The notes beneath the pieces are model-generated. The model was not told the origin of the DNA. It searched no databases and saw nothing but the letters and a program-made list of their open reading frames with translations. This document shows, piece by piece, positions 7,667 through 17,050 of a DNA stretch of 64,000 nucleotides. Made by a program: the position numbers and the translations under genes. The stretch is from Pseudomonas chlororaphis (GTDB lineage: Bacteria > Pseudomonadota > Gammaproteobacteria > Pseudomonadales > Pseudomonadaceae): assembly GCF_003731765.1 (NCBI RefSeq), contig NZ_MOAL01000002.1, positions 496,001-560,000 of the forward strand, read 5' to 3'. The stretch's first letter is position 1. Every line of letters starts with the position of its first letter.

Positions 7667-9805
7667 ATGTTCGACGCCCTGTCCATTCGCCTGAAAATCG
7701 TTCTGTTGTCCGGCCTCTGCCTGCTCGGCGTGGTGGGCCTGATCGTCGGCATGAACCTCTACCAGACCCAGCAGAACAACCAACTGATCAGCACCTCCAG
7801 CAGCCGCATGCTCACTGACAGTGTGGAAAACCTGTTGCAGGCCCGGGCTGCCGAACAGGCGGTGAACCTGCAAAAGACTTTCGGCGCCAACCTGCTGGTG
7901 ATCACCGCCCTGGCCGACCAGGCCAATGACCTGCGACGCCTGGCCGGCCAGCGTGGGCTGGACGCCGCGGCCCTGCGTGAAGAACTCAACCAGAGCCTGA
8001 AGACCGCCTTCGAACGCAACCCCAAGGTGCTGGGCATCTGGCTGGCCTACGAACCCAACGCCCTGGACGGCAAGGACAGCGAGTTCACCCAGGATGCCAC
8101 CCGCGGCGCCAACGAAGCCGGACGCTTTGCCAGTTACTGGAGCCGCGCCGGCGGCACCGGGCTGAACACGGTGATGCTGGAAACGGACCTGAACAAGACC
8201 AGCCTGAGCCTCAGCGGCACCCCCTACAACAGCTGGTACACCTGCCCCCGGGACAGCAAGCGCACCTGCCTGCTGGACCCGTATGCCGACACTGTGGGCG
8301 GCAAGCTGATGCTGATGACCACCATTTCCCTGCCGCTGCTGGCGAACGGCAAGGTCATCGGGGTGATCGGCGTGGACATCGCCCTCGACTCCCTGCAAGC
8401 CGCGGCCGGCGAGGCCCAGCGCGGCCTGTTCAACGGCGCCGGGCGGATGTTGATCGTCTCTGGCAGCGGCGTGCTTGCCGCCTACAGTGGCGATACGGCG
8501 CAGGTCGGCAAAGGCATTGCCGAAACCCTGGGCGCCGAAGGCAAAGAGGTGTTGCAGTCCCTCGGCAGCCCGACAGCGAAAACCCTCAAGCAGGGTGAAC
8601 TGATCCGCGCGGTCTACCCGGTCAGCCCGATCCCCGACGCCAATCCCTGGGGCGTGGCCATCGACCTGCCGCAACAAGTGCTGCTGGCCGATTCGGTGAA
8701 GCTCCAGGCCCTGCTCGACCAGGAGCAAACCAGCGGCACCCTCAAGGCCTTGCTGGTGGCCGTCGGCGCCGGCCTGGTCGGCCTGTTGTTGATCTGGCTC
8801 ACGGCGTCCGGGGTGACTCGGCCGATCAACAGCGTGGCGCAGATGCTCAAGGCCATCGCCAGTGGCGACGGCGACCTGACCCAACGCCTGCAGTACAACA
8901 AGAGCGATGAGCTGGGGGCCTTGGTGCAGGCCTTCAACCAGTTCCTCGACAAGCTGCAACCGACCATTGCCCAGATCAAGCAAAGCATCACCGATGCCCG
9001 GGGCACCGCCGACCAGTCCTCGGCCATCGCCCGGCAGACCAGCGAAGGCATGCAGGTGCAGTTCCGCGAGATCGACCAGGTGGCCACCGCCTCCAATGAA
9101 ATGAGCGCCACCGCCCATGACGTTGCCAACAGTGCCTCCAACGCAGCCCAGGCGGCACGCGGCGCCGACCAGTCGGCCAAAGAAGGCATGACCATCATCG
9201 AACGCAGCACCCGGGACATCAGCCTGCTCGCCGATGAAGTCAGCAAGGCGGTGACCGAGGTCGAGGCCCTGGCGGTCAACAGCGAACAGATCGGTTCGGT
9301 GCTGGAAGTGATCCGCAGCATCGCCGAACAGACCAACCTGCTGGCGCTGAACGCCGCCATCGAAGCCGCCCGAGCCGGGGAAAGCGGCCGCGGGTTTGCC
9401 GTGGTCGCCGATGAAGTGCGCAACCTGGCCAAGCGCACCCAGGATTCGGTGGAGGAAATTCGCCTGGTGATCGAGCGCATCCAGAGCGGCACCCGGGGCG
9501 TGGTGGCGACCATGCACTCGAGCCAGAGCCAGGCGCAGAACAATGCCGGGCAAATCCAGCAAGCGGTCCAGGCCCTGGGCAAGATCAGTGACGCGGTGAC
9601 CGTAATCAGTGACATGAACCTGCAGATCGCCAGCGCCGCCGAACAACAAAGCGCAGTGGCCGAGGAGGTCAACCGCAACGTCTCGGCGATTCGCAGCGTC
9701 ACCGAAACCCTCACCGAACAGGCCACCGAGTCGGCGCAGATCAGCAGCCAGCTCAATGCCCTGGCCAACCACCAGATGAAGCTGATGGATCAGTTCCGGG
9801 TGTAA
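7667..9805 (+). CDS. Methyl-accepting chemotaxis protein with dCache sensor domain
   Basis: A 712-residue chemoreceptor. It has a membrane segment at about residues 10-30, a large periplasmic dCache (double PAS-like) domain to about 355, a second membrane segment at about 360-382, HAMP, and a cytoplasmic signalling domain. The conserved hairpin tip [19 protein letters not shown] is near residue 552. The ligand cannot be read off; the PctA-type amino-acid motif is not evident. The dCache part contains [11 protein letters not shown] with two cysteines that may form a disulphide. ATG 7667 gives the usual short N-terminus. ATG 7601, which has GAGGG 10 nt upstream, would add 22 residues and is possible. 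Confidence 0.92.
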   Translation: MFDALSIRLKIVLLSGLCLLGVVGLIVGMNLYQTQQNNQLISTSSSRMLTDSVENLLQARAAEQAVNLQKTFGANLLVITALADQANDLRRLAGQRGLDAAALREELNQSLKTAFERNPKVLGIWLAYEPNALDGKDSEFTQDATRGANEAGRFASYWSRAGGTGLNTVMLETDLNKTSLSLSGTPYNSWYTCPRDSKRTCLLDPYADTVGGKLMLMTTISLPLLANGKVIGVIGVDIALDSLQAAAGEAQRGLFNGAGRMLIVSGSGVLAAYSGDTAQVGKGIAETLGAEGKEVLQSLGSPTAKTLKQGELIRAVYPVSPIPDANPWGVAIDLPQQVLLADSVKLQALLDQEQTSGTLKALLVAVGAGLVGLLLIWLTASGVTRPINSVAQMLKAIASGDGDLTQRLQYNKSDELGALVQAFNQFLDKLQPTIAQIKQSITDARGTADQSSAIARQTSEGMQVQFREIDQVATASNEMSATAHDVANSASNAAQAARGADQSAKEGMTIIERSTRDISLLADEVSKAVTEVEALAVNSEQIGSVLEVIRSIAEQTNLLALNAAIEAARAGESGRGFAVVADEVRNLAKRTQDSVEEIRLVIERIQSGTRGVVATMHSSQSQAQNNAGQIQQAVQALGKISDAVTVISDMNLQIASAAEQQSAVAEEVNRNVSAIRSVTETLTEQATESAQISSQLNALANHQMKLMDQFRV

Positions 9806-9887
9806 AAAACCGCCCTGGTCAAACGCGGATTCTCGACAGCCAGGGCCGTTTCGGGGTGCAATGCCTCTCCGTTTCGGAGGGCCTGCC

Positions 9888-11240
9888 ATGACCGCTGTGC
9901 TGACATCCATACAAACCGCGCTGGGCCTGCCCACCGTGCCCCTGCAACAGACCGGCGAGGGCGCCTTGCCCTCGGCGTTCGCGGTGACCGACCTGGCCTG
10001 CGCCAGCCTGGCCGCCGCCGGCCAGGCCCTGAGCGAACTGCTGCACAGCCAGACCGGGCGCCGGCCCGTCGTCAGCGTCGACCGGCGCCTGGCCTCCTTC
10101 TGGTTCTCCAGTTCCCTGCGCCCCATCGGCTGGAGCGTGCCGCCCCTGTGGGACCCGATTGCCGGCGACTACCCGACCCGCGATGGCTGGATCCGCCTGC
10201 ACACCAATGCCCCCCATCACCGCGCTGCCGCCGAACGCGTATTGGGGCCCGCCAGCGAGCGCCCGAGCATGGCGGCCAAGGTGGCGCAATGGAACAAGGG
10301 CGAGCTGGAACAGGCGGTGGTCGAGGCCGGTGGCTGCGCCGCCGAAATGCGCGCCTGGCAAGACTGGCAGGCCCACCCGCAAGGCCGTGCGGTGAACGCC
10401 GAAGCGTTGGTGCACTTCGCTCCCCACACCCTTGAACGGCAACGCCACTGGAGCGGTTCGACGGCCCGGCCCCTGGCCGGGATCAAGGTGCTGGACCTGA
10501 CCCGCGTGCTTGCCGGCCCCACGGCCAGCCGCTTTCTGGCCGGGCTCGGTGCCGATGTCTTGCGCCTTGACCCACCCCATTGGAACGAACCCGGGGTGGT
10601 CCCGGAAATGACCCTGGGCAAGCGTTGCGCCCGCCTCGATTTGCATGTGGCGGCCGACCGAGCCACCTTCGAGCACCTGCTGGCCGAAGCCGACATTCTG
10701 ATCCATGGCTACCGCGCCGATGCCCTGGAACGCCTCGGCTACGGCGCCGAGGAACGCCAACGCCTGGCCCCGGGCCTGATCGACGTCAGCCTCAATGCCT
10801 ATGGCTGGAGTGGCCCGTGGCAGCAGCGCCGGGGCTTCGACAGCCTGGTGCAAATGAGCTGTGGCATGGCCGACGCCGGCATGGCCTGGAAGCAGGCGCA
10901 GCAGCCGGTTCCGCTGCCTGTGCAGGCCCTGGACCATGCCACCGGCTACCTGATGGCGGCGAGCGCGCTGCGAGCCCTGACCGAGCAGTTGCAGAGCGGA
11001 GTGGGCCGTTCGGCGCGCCTGTCCCTGGCGCGTACCGCAAAACTGCTGATGGATCACCCAAGCCCCACTCAAGAGCCTGCACTCCGGGCCGAAGAGGCCG
11101 CAGATCAGGGGCTATTGCTGGAGGCCACCGGTTGGGGCCCGGCCCATCGCCTGCACGTGCCGCTACACATCAGCGGCACGCCTTTGCAATGGGCCTGCCC
11201 GGCCGTGGACCTGGGCTCCCACCGGGCCCAGTGGTGGTGA
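9888..11240 (+). CDS. Type III (CaiB/BaiF) CoA-transferase with permuted domain order
   Basis: A 450-residue protein of the CaiB/formyl-CoA-transferase family. ATG 9888 follows GGAGGG by 6 nt. Residues 198-345 are the usual start of the family fold (GIKVLDLTRVLAGP, LGADVLRLDPP, ISVSLNAYGW-like, GFDSLVQMSCG). Asp349 in LDHATGY matches the catalytic aspartate (Asp169 of CaiB). The C-terminal half that should follow is missing. It appears instead at the N-terminus: residues 33-75 repeat the catalytic-Asp helix region (VTDLACASLAAAGQALSEL) and residues 93-180 look like the family C-half (YPTRDGWIRLHTNAPHH). Substrates are unknown, and neighbours give no hint beyond nearby amino-acid catabolism. 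Confidence 0.82.
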   Translation: MTAVLTSIQTALGLPTVPLQQTGEGALPSAFAVTDLACASLAAAGQALSELLHSQTGRRPVVSVDRRLASFWFSSSLRPIGWSVPPLWDPIAGDYPTRDGWIRLHTNAPHHRAAAERVLGPASERPSMAAKVAQWNKGELEQAVVEAGGCAAEMRAWQDWQAHPQGRAVNAEALVHFAPHTLERQRHWSGSTARPLAGIKVLDLTRVLAGPTASRFLAGLGADVLRLDPPHWNEPGVVPEMTLGKRCARLDLHVAADRATFEHLLAEADILIHGYRADALERLGYGAEERQRLAPGLIDVSLNAYGWSGPWQQRRGFDSLVQMSCGMADAGMAWKQAQQPVPLPVQALDHATGYLMAASALRALTEQLQSGVGRSARLSLARTAKLLMDHPSPTQEPALRAEEAADQGLLLEATGWGPAHRLHVPLHISGTPLQWACPAVDLGSHRAQWW

Positions 11241-11241
11241 C

Positions 11242-11265
11242 GTCGACGGCCAAGACGGCCTCGAC
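11242..11265. terminator. Short hairpin between convergent genes
   Basis: GTCGAcGGCC aagac GGCCTCGAC forms an imperfect stem between the CoA-transferase and the leftward arcD paralogue. There is no clear T-run. It could be a weak bidirectional terminator. Confidence 0.35.
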
Positions 11266-12693
11266 TTACAAGGCTAATACGCCGCTGTACAAACCGTAGG
11301 CCGCCAGCCCCGCGCCCACCACCACCGCGGCAAAAATCAAGCGCTCGATCGGGGTGAACAAGGCCTGGCCCTGTTCACGCTTAGCCTTGGCGAAGAGGAT
11401 CACGCCGGGGGCATACAGCAGCGCCGAGAGCAGCAGGTACTTGAGCCCGCCGGCGTACAGCAACCAGACCGCATAACTCAAGGCAATGGCCCCGATAAAC
11501 AGGTCCTTGAACCGCTCCCGGGACGCACGCTCGTAGGTTTCACCGCGCCCGCTGAGTAACACCGCATAGGCCGCCGACCACAGGTAAGGCACCAGGATCA
11601 TCGACGACGCCAGGTAGATCAGGCTGGTGTAGGTGCCCGCCGAAAACAGGGTGATGAGCAAAAAAACCTGGATCATGCTGTTGGTCAGCCAGAGAGCGTT
11701 GACCGGTACATGGTTGGCGTTTTCCTTGGTCAGGAACGCCGGCATGGTCTTGTCGCGAGCGGTGGAAAAGAGGATTTCCGCACACAACAAGGCCCAGGAC
11801 AGCAGCGCCCCCAGCAGGGAGATGGCCAGGCCGATGCTGATCAGCAAGGCTCCCCAAGGGCCGACGATGTGCTCCAGCACCGCCGCCAGGGATGGGTTCT
11901 GCAACTGGGCCAGTTGCGGCTGGCTCATGATCCCCAGCGACAACACATTGACCAGCACCAGCAACGCCAGCACCCCGACAAAACCGATCACCGTGGCGCG
12001 GCCGACATCGGCGCGCTTCTCGGCCCGGGCGGAGTAGACGCTGGCGCCCTCGATGCCGATAAAGACGAACACCGTGACCAGCATCATGTTGCGCACCTGG
12101 TCCATCACACTGCCGAAATTAGGGTTGCTGCGGCCCCAGATATCGCGAGTGAAAATCTCCGCCTTGAACGCCACGGCCGCAATCACGATGAACATCAGCA
12201 GCGGGACAATCTTCGCCACGGTGGTCAGTTGATTGATGAACGCCGCCTCCTTTATCCCGCGCAACACCAGGAAATGCACGGCCCACAGCAACAATGAAGC
12301 ACCCGCAATGGCCACTGGGGTGTTGCCTTGGCCGAACACCGGGAAAAAGTAGCCCAGGGTGCTGAACAGCAGGACGAAGTAGCCGACGTTGCCCAGCCAG
12401 GCGCTGATCCAGTAGCCCCAGGCGGACGAGAACCCCATGTAGTCGCCAAACCCGGCCTTGGCATAGGCGTAGACCCCGGAATCCAGCTCGGGCTTGCGGT
12501 TGGCCAGGGTCTGGAACACGAAAGCCAGGGTCAGCATGCCCACCGCAGTGATACCCCAACCGATCAGGACCGCGCCCGCATCAGCCCGGGCCGCCATGTT
12601 CTGCGGCAGGGAAAAGATCCCGCCACCAATCATCGAGCCCACCACCAAGGCGATCAGGGCACCGAGTCGAAGTTTTTGCGCCGGTTGTGACAT
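11266..12693 (-). CDS. arcD: Arginine/ornithine antiporter paralogue, divergent copy
   Basis: A 475-residue inner-membrane transporter of the APC superfamily with about 12-13 membrane segments and the signature [19 protein letters not shown] at the first helix. It is the same length as the arcD at 13144 and aligns with it end to end apart from substitutions, so it is a clear paralogue. It should exchange arginine for ornithine or a related amino acid. ATG 12693 follows GGAGGCGGGAAAGGG. It is transcribed away from the arc operon, with its own ANR-like box at 12770-12783. Substrate may differ from the operon copy. Confidence 0.88.
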   Translation of the reverse strand: MSQPAQKLRLGALIALVVGSMIGGGIFSLPQNMAARADAGAVLIGWGITAVGMLTLAFVFQTLANRKPELDSGVYAYAKAGFGDYMGFSSAWGYWISAWLGNVGYFVLLFSTLGYFFPVFGQGNTPVAIAGASLLLWAVHFLVLRGIKEAAFINQLTTVAKIVPLLMFIVIAAVAFKAEIFTRDIWGRSNPNFGSVMDQVRNMMLVTVFVFIGIEGASVYSARAEKRADVGRATVIGFVGVLALLVLVNVLSLGIMSQPQLAQLQNPSLAAVLEHIVGPWGALLISIGLAISLLGALLSWALLCAEILFSTARDKTMPAFLTKENANHVPVNALWLTNSMIQVFLLITLFSAGTYTSLIYLASSMILVPYLWSAAYAVLLSGRGETYERASRERFKDLFIGAIALSYAVWLLYAGGLKYLLLSALLYAPGVILFAKAKREQGQALFTPIERLIFAAVVVGAGLAAYGLYSGVLAL

Positions 12694-12769
12694 CCCTTTC
12701 CCGCCTCCATTAGTCGATCTGGCAATAAAACTACACCCAACTAAGCAACTACGACACATCAGTCTTTAA

Positions 12770-12783
12770 ATGACCCAAGTCAA
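12770..12783 (-). promoter_or_regulatory. ANR-like box for the leftward arcD paralogue
   Basis: On the minus strand TTGAC-TTGG-GTCAT, close to the ANR/FNR consensus TTGAT-N4-ATCAA (Pseudomonas sites often have GTCAA). Its centre is 83 nt before the start codon. A class II start about 41 nt downstream would leave a leader of roughly 40 nt. Confidence 0.6.
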
Positions 12784-13035
12784 TTAACGCTCATTCTTAT
12801 GACTGCCCATGAGTTGCGTGGGTAAAGGCATTGAATAGTCGGGAGTTTTTATTGAGTGATGTACTAATTGCCATCACTGCAGTTAACCGACTGGATACTT
12901 TCAAGATACTTGCACATTCGAGAAAACGAACTAGCGTCAACCCTCGACGCTAATGAGAAGGCATTTTATTAGCGGATCAAGAAGCCTCTAGGATGCGCTT
13001 CTTCAGCCTGCCATCCAAGACAGACAGGTTTCTTA

Positions 13036-13077
13036 AGTCGTTCATTATCAATGGAATGTCGCGATGAACTGATCTAA
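13036..13077 (+). promoter_or_regulatory. ArgR-like operator of arcDABC
   Basis: Two direct half-sites with a 21-bp period fit the P. aeruginosa ArgR rule TGTCGC-N8-AA-N5: AGTCGT-TCATTATC-AA at 13036 and TGTCGC-GATGAACT-GA at 13057. The second core is perfect; the first matches 4 of 6 and keeps the AA. ArgR (AraC family) activates the arc operon in P. aeruginosa. The site overlaps the ANR-like box by nine bases. Confidence 0.6.
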
Positions 13078-13082
13078 GTCAG
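13069..13082 (+). promoter_or_regulatory. ANR-like box and promoter of arcDABC
   Basis: CTGAT-CTAA-GTCAG is a symmetric ANR/FNR-type site (7 of 10 consensus positions). A -10-like TACTCT lies at 13104-13109, putting the box centre near -41 of a start around 13116, the class II geometry. ANR activation of arc genes at low oxygen is established in P. aeruginosa. Confidence 0.65.
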
Positions 13083-13143
13083 TGGGTTGAATACTCACAG
13101 TTCTACTCTGACGCCTCTCCTCTCCTGCAAACGGAGTCATGCA

Positions 13144-14571
13144 ATGTCTGACACTCCCGGAAAACTACGACTGGGCGCATTAGTTGCCCTGGTAGTCGGT
13201 TCAATGATTGGTGGCGGGATCTTTTCCCTGCCACAAAACATGGCCGCCAGTGCTGATGTAGGCGCCGTTCTTATTGGTTGGGCTATTACGGCCGTGGGCA
13301 TGTTGACCCTGGCCTTTGTGTTCCAGACCCTGGCCAATCGCAAGCCGGATCTGGATGGCGGGGTGTATGCCTACGCCAAGGCCGGGTTCGGCGACTACAT
13401 GGGTTTCTCGTCCGCCTGGGGCTACTGGATCAGCGCCTGGCTGGGCAACGTTGGCTACTTCGTCTTGCTGTTCAGCACCCTGGGCTACTTCTTCCCGATC
13501 TTTGGCGAGGGCAATACCGCCGCTGCGGTAATCGGCGCCTCGGTGCTGCTGTGGGCCGTGCATTTCCTGGTGCTGAGGGGGATCAAGGAAGCCGCGTTTA
13601 TCAACCTGGTGACCACCGTGGCCAAAGTGGTGCCACTGGTGCTGTTCGTGCTGATCGCGCTGTTCGCCTTCAAGCTGGACATCTTCACCGCGGATATCTG
13701 GGGCGTGAAGAACCCGGACTTGGGCAGCGTGATGAACCAGGTGCGCAACATGATGCTGGTCACCGTCTGGGTGTTCATCGGCATCGAAGGCGCGAGCATC
13801 TTCTCGTCCCGGGCGGAAAAACGCTCGGACGTGGGCAAGGCCACCGTTATCGGCTTCATCACCGTGCTGCTGTTCCTGGTGCTGGTGAATGTGCTGTCCC
13901 TGGGGATCATGACCCAACCGGAACTGGCCAAGCTGCAGAACCCGTCCATGGCCGCGGTGTTGGAGCACGTGGTGGGGCACTGGGGGGCGGTGCTGATCAG
14001 CGTCGGCCTGATCATCTCGTTGCTGGGAGCGTTGCTGTCGTGGGTGCTGCTGTGTGCGGAGATCATGTTCGCCGCCGCCAAGGACCACACCATGCCTGAG
14101 TTCCTGCGCCGGGAAAACGCCAACCAGGTACCGGCCAACGCCCTGTGGCTGACCAACGCCATGGTGCAGATTTTCCTGGTCATCACCCTGTTCTCGGCCA
14201 GCACCTACCTGTCGCTGATCTACCTCGCCACCTCGATGATTCTGGTGCCCTACCTGTGGTCGGCAGCGTACGCCGTGCTGCTGGCGGTGCGCGGCGAAAC
14301 CTACGAACAAGCCCTGGGTGAGCGCAAGAAAGACCTGTTGATCGGCGGCATCGCGCTGATCTACGCGATCTGGCTGCTGTACGCCGGCGGGGTCAAATAC
14401 CTGCTGCTCTCCGCCCTGCTCTATGCGCCGGGCGTGATCCTGTTCGCCAAGGCCAAGCTGGAGCTGCACAAACCGATTTTCACCCACGTCGAGAAGCTGA
14501 TTTTCGCTGCGGTAGTCGCAGGCGCCATGGTGGCGGCCTACGGACTCTACGACGGCTTCCTGACCCTGTAA
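13144..14571 (+). CDS. arcD: Arginine/ornithine antiporter of the arc operon
   Basis: Inner-membrane antiporter that brings in arginine and exports ornithine during arginine fermentation. It has 475 residues and about 12-13 membrane helices, with the first-helix motif [21 protein letters not shown] 13144 lies after GGAG (13132-13135); an ORF extension to 13087 has no ribosome site and would include the promoter. It is first in arcD-arcA-arcB-arcC, with 34 bp to arcA, the same order as in P. aeruginosa. Induction by low oxygen (ANR) and arginine (ArgR) is inferred from upstream sites. Confidence 0.96.
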   Translation: MSDTPGKLRLGALVALVVGSMIGGGIFSLPQNMAASADVGAVLIGWAITAVGMLTLAFVFQTLANRKPDLDGGVYAYAKAGFGDYMGFSSAWGYWISAWLGNVGYFVLLFSTLGYFFPIFGEGNTAAAVIGASVLLWAVHFLVLRGIKEAAFINLVTTVAKVVPLVLFVLIALFAFKLDIFTADIWGVKNPDLGSVMNQVRNMMLVTVWVFIGIEGASIFSSRAEKRSDVGKATVIGFITVLLFLVLVNVLSLGIMTQPELAKLQNPSMAAVLEHVVGHWGAVLISVGLIISLLGALLSWVLLCAEIMFAAAKDHTMPEFLRRENANQVPANALWLTNAMVQIFLVITLFSASTYLSLIYLATSMILVPYLWSAAYAVLLAVRGETYEQALGERKKDLLIGGIALIYAIWLLYAGGVKYLLLSALLYAPGVILFAKAKLELHKPIFTHVEKLIFAAVVAGAMVAAYGLYDGFLTL

Positions 14572-14605
14572 TACCCCCCGATTGTGTCTCTGGAGGATCA
14601 CGAGA

Positions 14606-15862
14606 ATGACCACGGAAAAAGTGAAGTACGGCGTCCACTCCGAAGCCGGCAAACTGCGCAAAGTCATGGTTTGTTCCCCCGGCCTGGCCCATCAGCGGCT
14701 GACCCCGAACAACTGCGACGAACTGCTGTTCGACGATGTGCTCTGGGTCGCCCAGGCCAAGCGCGACCACTTCGACTTCGTCACCAAGATGCGCGAGCGG
14801 GACATCGATGTGCTGGAAATGCACAACCTGCTGACGGACATCGTTGCCATCCCCGAAGCGCTGGACTGGATCCTCGAACGCAAGATCACCGCCAACCAGG
14901 TAGGCCTGGGCCTGGTCAATGAAGTCGGCTCCTGGCTGCGCAGCCTGGAACCGCGCAAGGTCGCCGAGTACCTGATTGGCGGGGTGTCCGCCGATGACCT
15001 GCCCAACAGCTTCGGCGGCAAGACCATCGAGATGTTTCGCGATTTCCTCGGCCACTCCAGCTTTATCCTGCCGCCCCTGCCCAACACCCAGTTCACCCGG
15101 GACACCACCTGCTGGATCTATGGCGGCGTGACCCTGAACCCGATGTACTGGCCGGCACGACGCCAGGAAACCCTGCTGGCCAGCGCCATCTACAAGTTCC
15201 ACCCCGAGTTCACCCACGCCGACTTCCAGATCTGGTACGGCGACCCGGACCAGCAACACGGCAATGCCACCCTTGAAGGCGGCGACGTAATGCCCATCGG
15301 CAACGGTGTGGTGTTGATCGGCATGGGCGAGCGCTCCTCACGCCAGGCCATCGGCCAGTTAGCGCTGAATCTGTTCAAGCACAAGGCTGTGGAGCGAGTG
15401 ATCGTCGCCGGCCTGCCGAAATCCCGTGCCGCCATGCACCTGGACACCGTGTTCAGCTTCTGCGACCGCGACCTGGTCACCGTCTTCCCGGAAGTGGTGA
15501 GCCAGATCGTCGCCTTCACCCTGCGCCCTGACGAAAGCAAACCCGGCGGCATCGACATCCGCCGTGAAGACACCAGCTTCATCGACACCGTGGCCGCGGC
15601 CCTCAACCTCAAGACCCTGCGCGTGGTGGAAACCGGCGGCAACGCCTTCGCCGCCGAGCGCGAGCAATGGGACGACGGCAACAACGTAGTGGCCGTGGAG
15701 CCGGGCGTGGTCATCGGCTACGACCGCAATACCTACACCAACACCTTGCTGCGCAAGGCCGGGGTGGAAGTCATCACCATCAGCGCCGGTGAACTGGGAC
15801 GGGGCCGCGGCGGCGGTCACTGCATGACCTGCCCGATCATCCGCGACCCGATCGATTACTAA
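14606..15862 (+). CDS. arcA: Arginine deiminase
   Basis: Hydrolyses arginine to citrulline and ammonia, the first step of the deiminase pathway. The protein has 418 residues, as in P. aeruginosa. Family residues are visible: [14 protein letters not shown] at the N-terminus, [13 protein letters not shown] with catalytic Asp, [21 protein letters not shown] with the catalytic His, and the C-terminal [10 protein letters not shown] in which Cys406 is the nucleophile. ATG 14606 follows GGAGGATCACGAG. It is second in the operon, followed by a stable hairpin and arcB. Confidence 0.98.
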   Translation: MTTEKVKYGVHSEAGKLRKVMVCSPGLAHQRLTPNNCDELLFDDVLWVAQAKRDHFDFVTKMRERDIDVLEMHNLLTDIVAIPEALDWILERKITANQVGLGLVNEVGSWLRSLEPRKVAEYLIGGVSADDLPNSFGGKTIEMFRDFLGHSSFILPPLPNTQFTRDTTCWIYGGVTLNPMYWPARRQETLLASAIYKFHPEFTHADFQIWYGDPDQQHGNATLEGGDVMPIGNGVVLIGMGERSSRQAIGQLALNLFKHKAVERVIVAGLPKSRAAMHLDTVFSFCDRDLVTVFPEVVSQIVAFTLRPDESKPGGIDIRREDTSFIDTVAAALNLKTLRVVETGGNAFAAEREQWDDGNNVVAVEPGVVIGYDRNTYTNTLLRKAGVEVITISAGELGRGRGGGHCMTCPIIRDPIDY

Positions 15863-15870
15863 CCCTTTAA

Positions 15871-15902
15871 CCCAGGCCGCCCCTTATCCAGTGCGGCCTG
15901 GG
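15871..15902 (+). other. Intercistronic hairpin between arcA and arcB
   Basis: A perfect 10-bp inverted repeat CCCAGGCCGC / GCGGCCTGGG with a 12-nt loop and no T-run. It is better read as an mRNA-stability or processing element than as a terminator, because arcB must be expressed with arcA. Confidence 0.6.
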
Positions 15903-15930
15903 GGATAACCGAAACCCAAGGAGATCCAAA

Positions 15931-16941
15931 ATGGCGTTCAACATCCACAACCGCAATTTGCTGAGCCTGGAACACCATACTCCACGCGAATTGCGCTACC
16001 TGCTGGACCTGTCCCGCGACCTGAAACGCGCCAAGTACACTGGCACCGAGCAGCAGCACCTCAAGGGCAACAACATCGCCCTGATCTTCGAAAAAACCTC
16101 CACCCGTACCCGCTGCGCCTTCGAAGTGGCGGCCTACGACCAGGGCGCCAACGTCACCTACATCGACCCCAATTCGTCACAGATCGGCCACAAGGAAAGC
16201 ATGAAGGACACTGCGCGCGTGCTGGGGCGCATGTACGACGCCATCGAGTACCGCGGCTTCAAGCAGGAAATCGTCGAGGAACTGGCGAAATTTGCCGGGG
16301 TGCCAGTGTTCAATGGCCTGACCGACGAATATCACCCGACGCAAATGATTGCCGACGTGCTGACCATGCGCGAACACGCCGACAAGCCGATCCACGAGAT
16401 CAGCTACGCCTACCTCGGCGACGCCCGCAACAACATGGGCAATTCCCTGTTGCTGGTGGGCGCCAAGCTCGGCATGGACGTGCGCATCTGCGCGCCCAAG
16501 GCCCTGTGGCCCCATGACGACCTGGTGGGTCGCTGCAAAAAATACGCGGAGGAAAGCGGCGCGCGCATCACCCTCACCGAAGACCCGAAAGCCGCGGTCA
16601 AGGGTGTGGACTTCATCCACACCGATGTCTGGGTGTCCATGGGCGAGCCGGTGGAAGCCTGGGCCGAACGCATCGAGCAATTGCTGCCTTACCAGGTCAA
16701 CGCCGACCTGATGAAGGCCACCGGCAACCCGCGGACCAAGTTCATGCACTGCCTGCCGGCCTTCCATAACAGCGACACCAAGGTCGGCAAGCAGATCGCC
16801 GAGCAGTACCCGCACCTGGCCAACGGCATCGAGGTCACCGACGACGTGTTTGAGTCCCCAGCCTGCATCGCCTTCGAGCAAGCGGAAAACCGCATGCACA
16901 CCATCAAGGCGATCCTGGTCTCGACCCTGGCCGACCTCTAA
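15931..16941 (+). CDS. arcB: Catabolic ornithine carbamoyltransferase
   Basis: Phosphorolyses citrulline to ornithine and carbamoyl phosphate in the deiminase pathway. It has 336 residues, the length of P. aeruginosa ArcB. Key motifs are [15 protein letters not shown] (carbamoyl-phosphate binding), [15 protein letters not shown], and the HCLPAFH segment with the catalytic Cys. ATG 15931 follows AAGGAGATCCAAA. The operon position between arcA and arcC identifies the catabolic rather than the anabolic (ArgF) enzyme. Confidence 0.97.
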   Translation: MAFNIHNRNLLSLEHHTPRELRYLLDLSRDLKRAKYTGTEQQHLKGNNIALIFEKTSTRTRCAFEVAAYDQGANVTYIDPNSSQIGHKESMKDTARVLGRMYDAIEYRGFKQEIVEELAKFAGVPVFNGLTDEYHPTQMIADVLTMREHADKPIHEISYAYLGDARNNMGNSLLLVGAKLGMDVRICAPKALWPHDDLVGRCKKYAEESGARITLTEDPKAAVKGVDFIHTDVWVSMGEPVEAWAERIEQLLPYQVNADLMKATGNPRTKFMHCLPAFHNSDTKVGKQIAEQYPHLANGIEVTDDVFESPACIAFEQAENRMHTIKAILVSTLADL

Positions 16942-16952
16942 CCCGCCCCTTA

Positions 16953-17032
16953 GGCGCTGGTTTGCCAGCGATAACCGATCCCGCATTCCCATTGCCGGAC
17001 GCGGGATCGCCGGCAAGCCGGCTTCTACATGC
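16953..17032. repeat. REP-type doublet between arcB and arcC
   Basis: Two REP-like palindromes, one around GCTGGTTTGCCAGC and one GCCGGCAAGCCGGCTTCTAC, flank an inner inverted repeat GATCCCGC / GCGGGATC. This is the familiar Pseudomonas intergenic palindrome. Lying inside the operon, it may set the relative stability of the arcB and arcC messages. Confidence 0.75.
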
Positions 17033-17050
17033 CTCTAGAAGGACTGCATT

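Larger units (their letters stand above)
12694..13143. other. arcD-arcD divergent control region (450 bp)
   Basis: The AT-richer intergenic region between the two arcD genes. It holds the leftward ANR-like box (12770-12783), the ArgR-like operator (13036-13077), the rightward ANR-like box (13069-13082) and a possible -10 TACTCT at 13104-13109. I see no ORF or stable RNA gene in the middle part (12790-13030). Confidence 0.7.

Noticed and set aside
7400..10126. 908-codon frame antisense to the chemoreceptor
   Set aside because: Mirrors the codon pattern of a real chemoreceptor with all its domains; no plausible start or family.
9888..11240. Idea that the CoA-transferase lost its catalytic Asp (Arg382 in SLARTAKLL at that place)
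   Set aside because: I first aligned the wrong helix. The catalytic Asp of the family sits in the preceding D-x-x-x-G segment, and Asp349 in LDHATGY is at the right distance from GIKVLDL.
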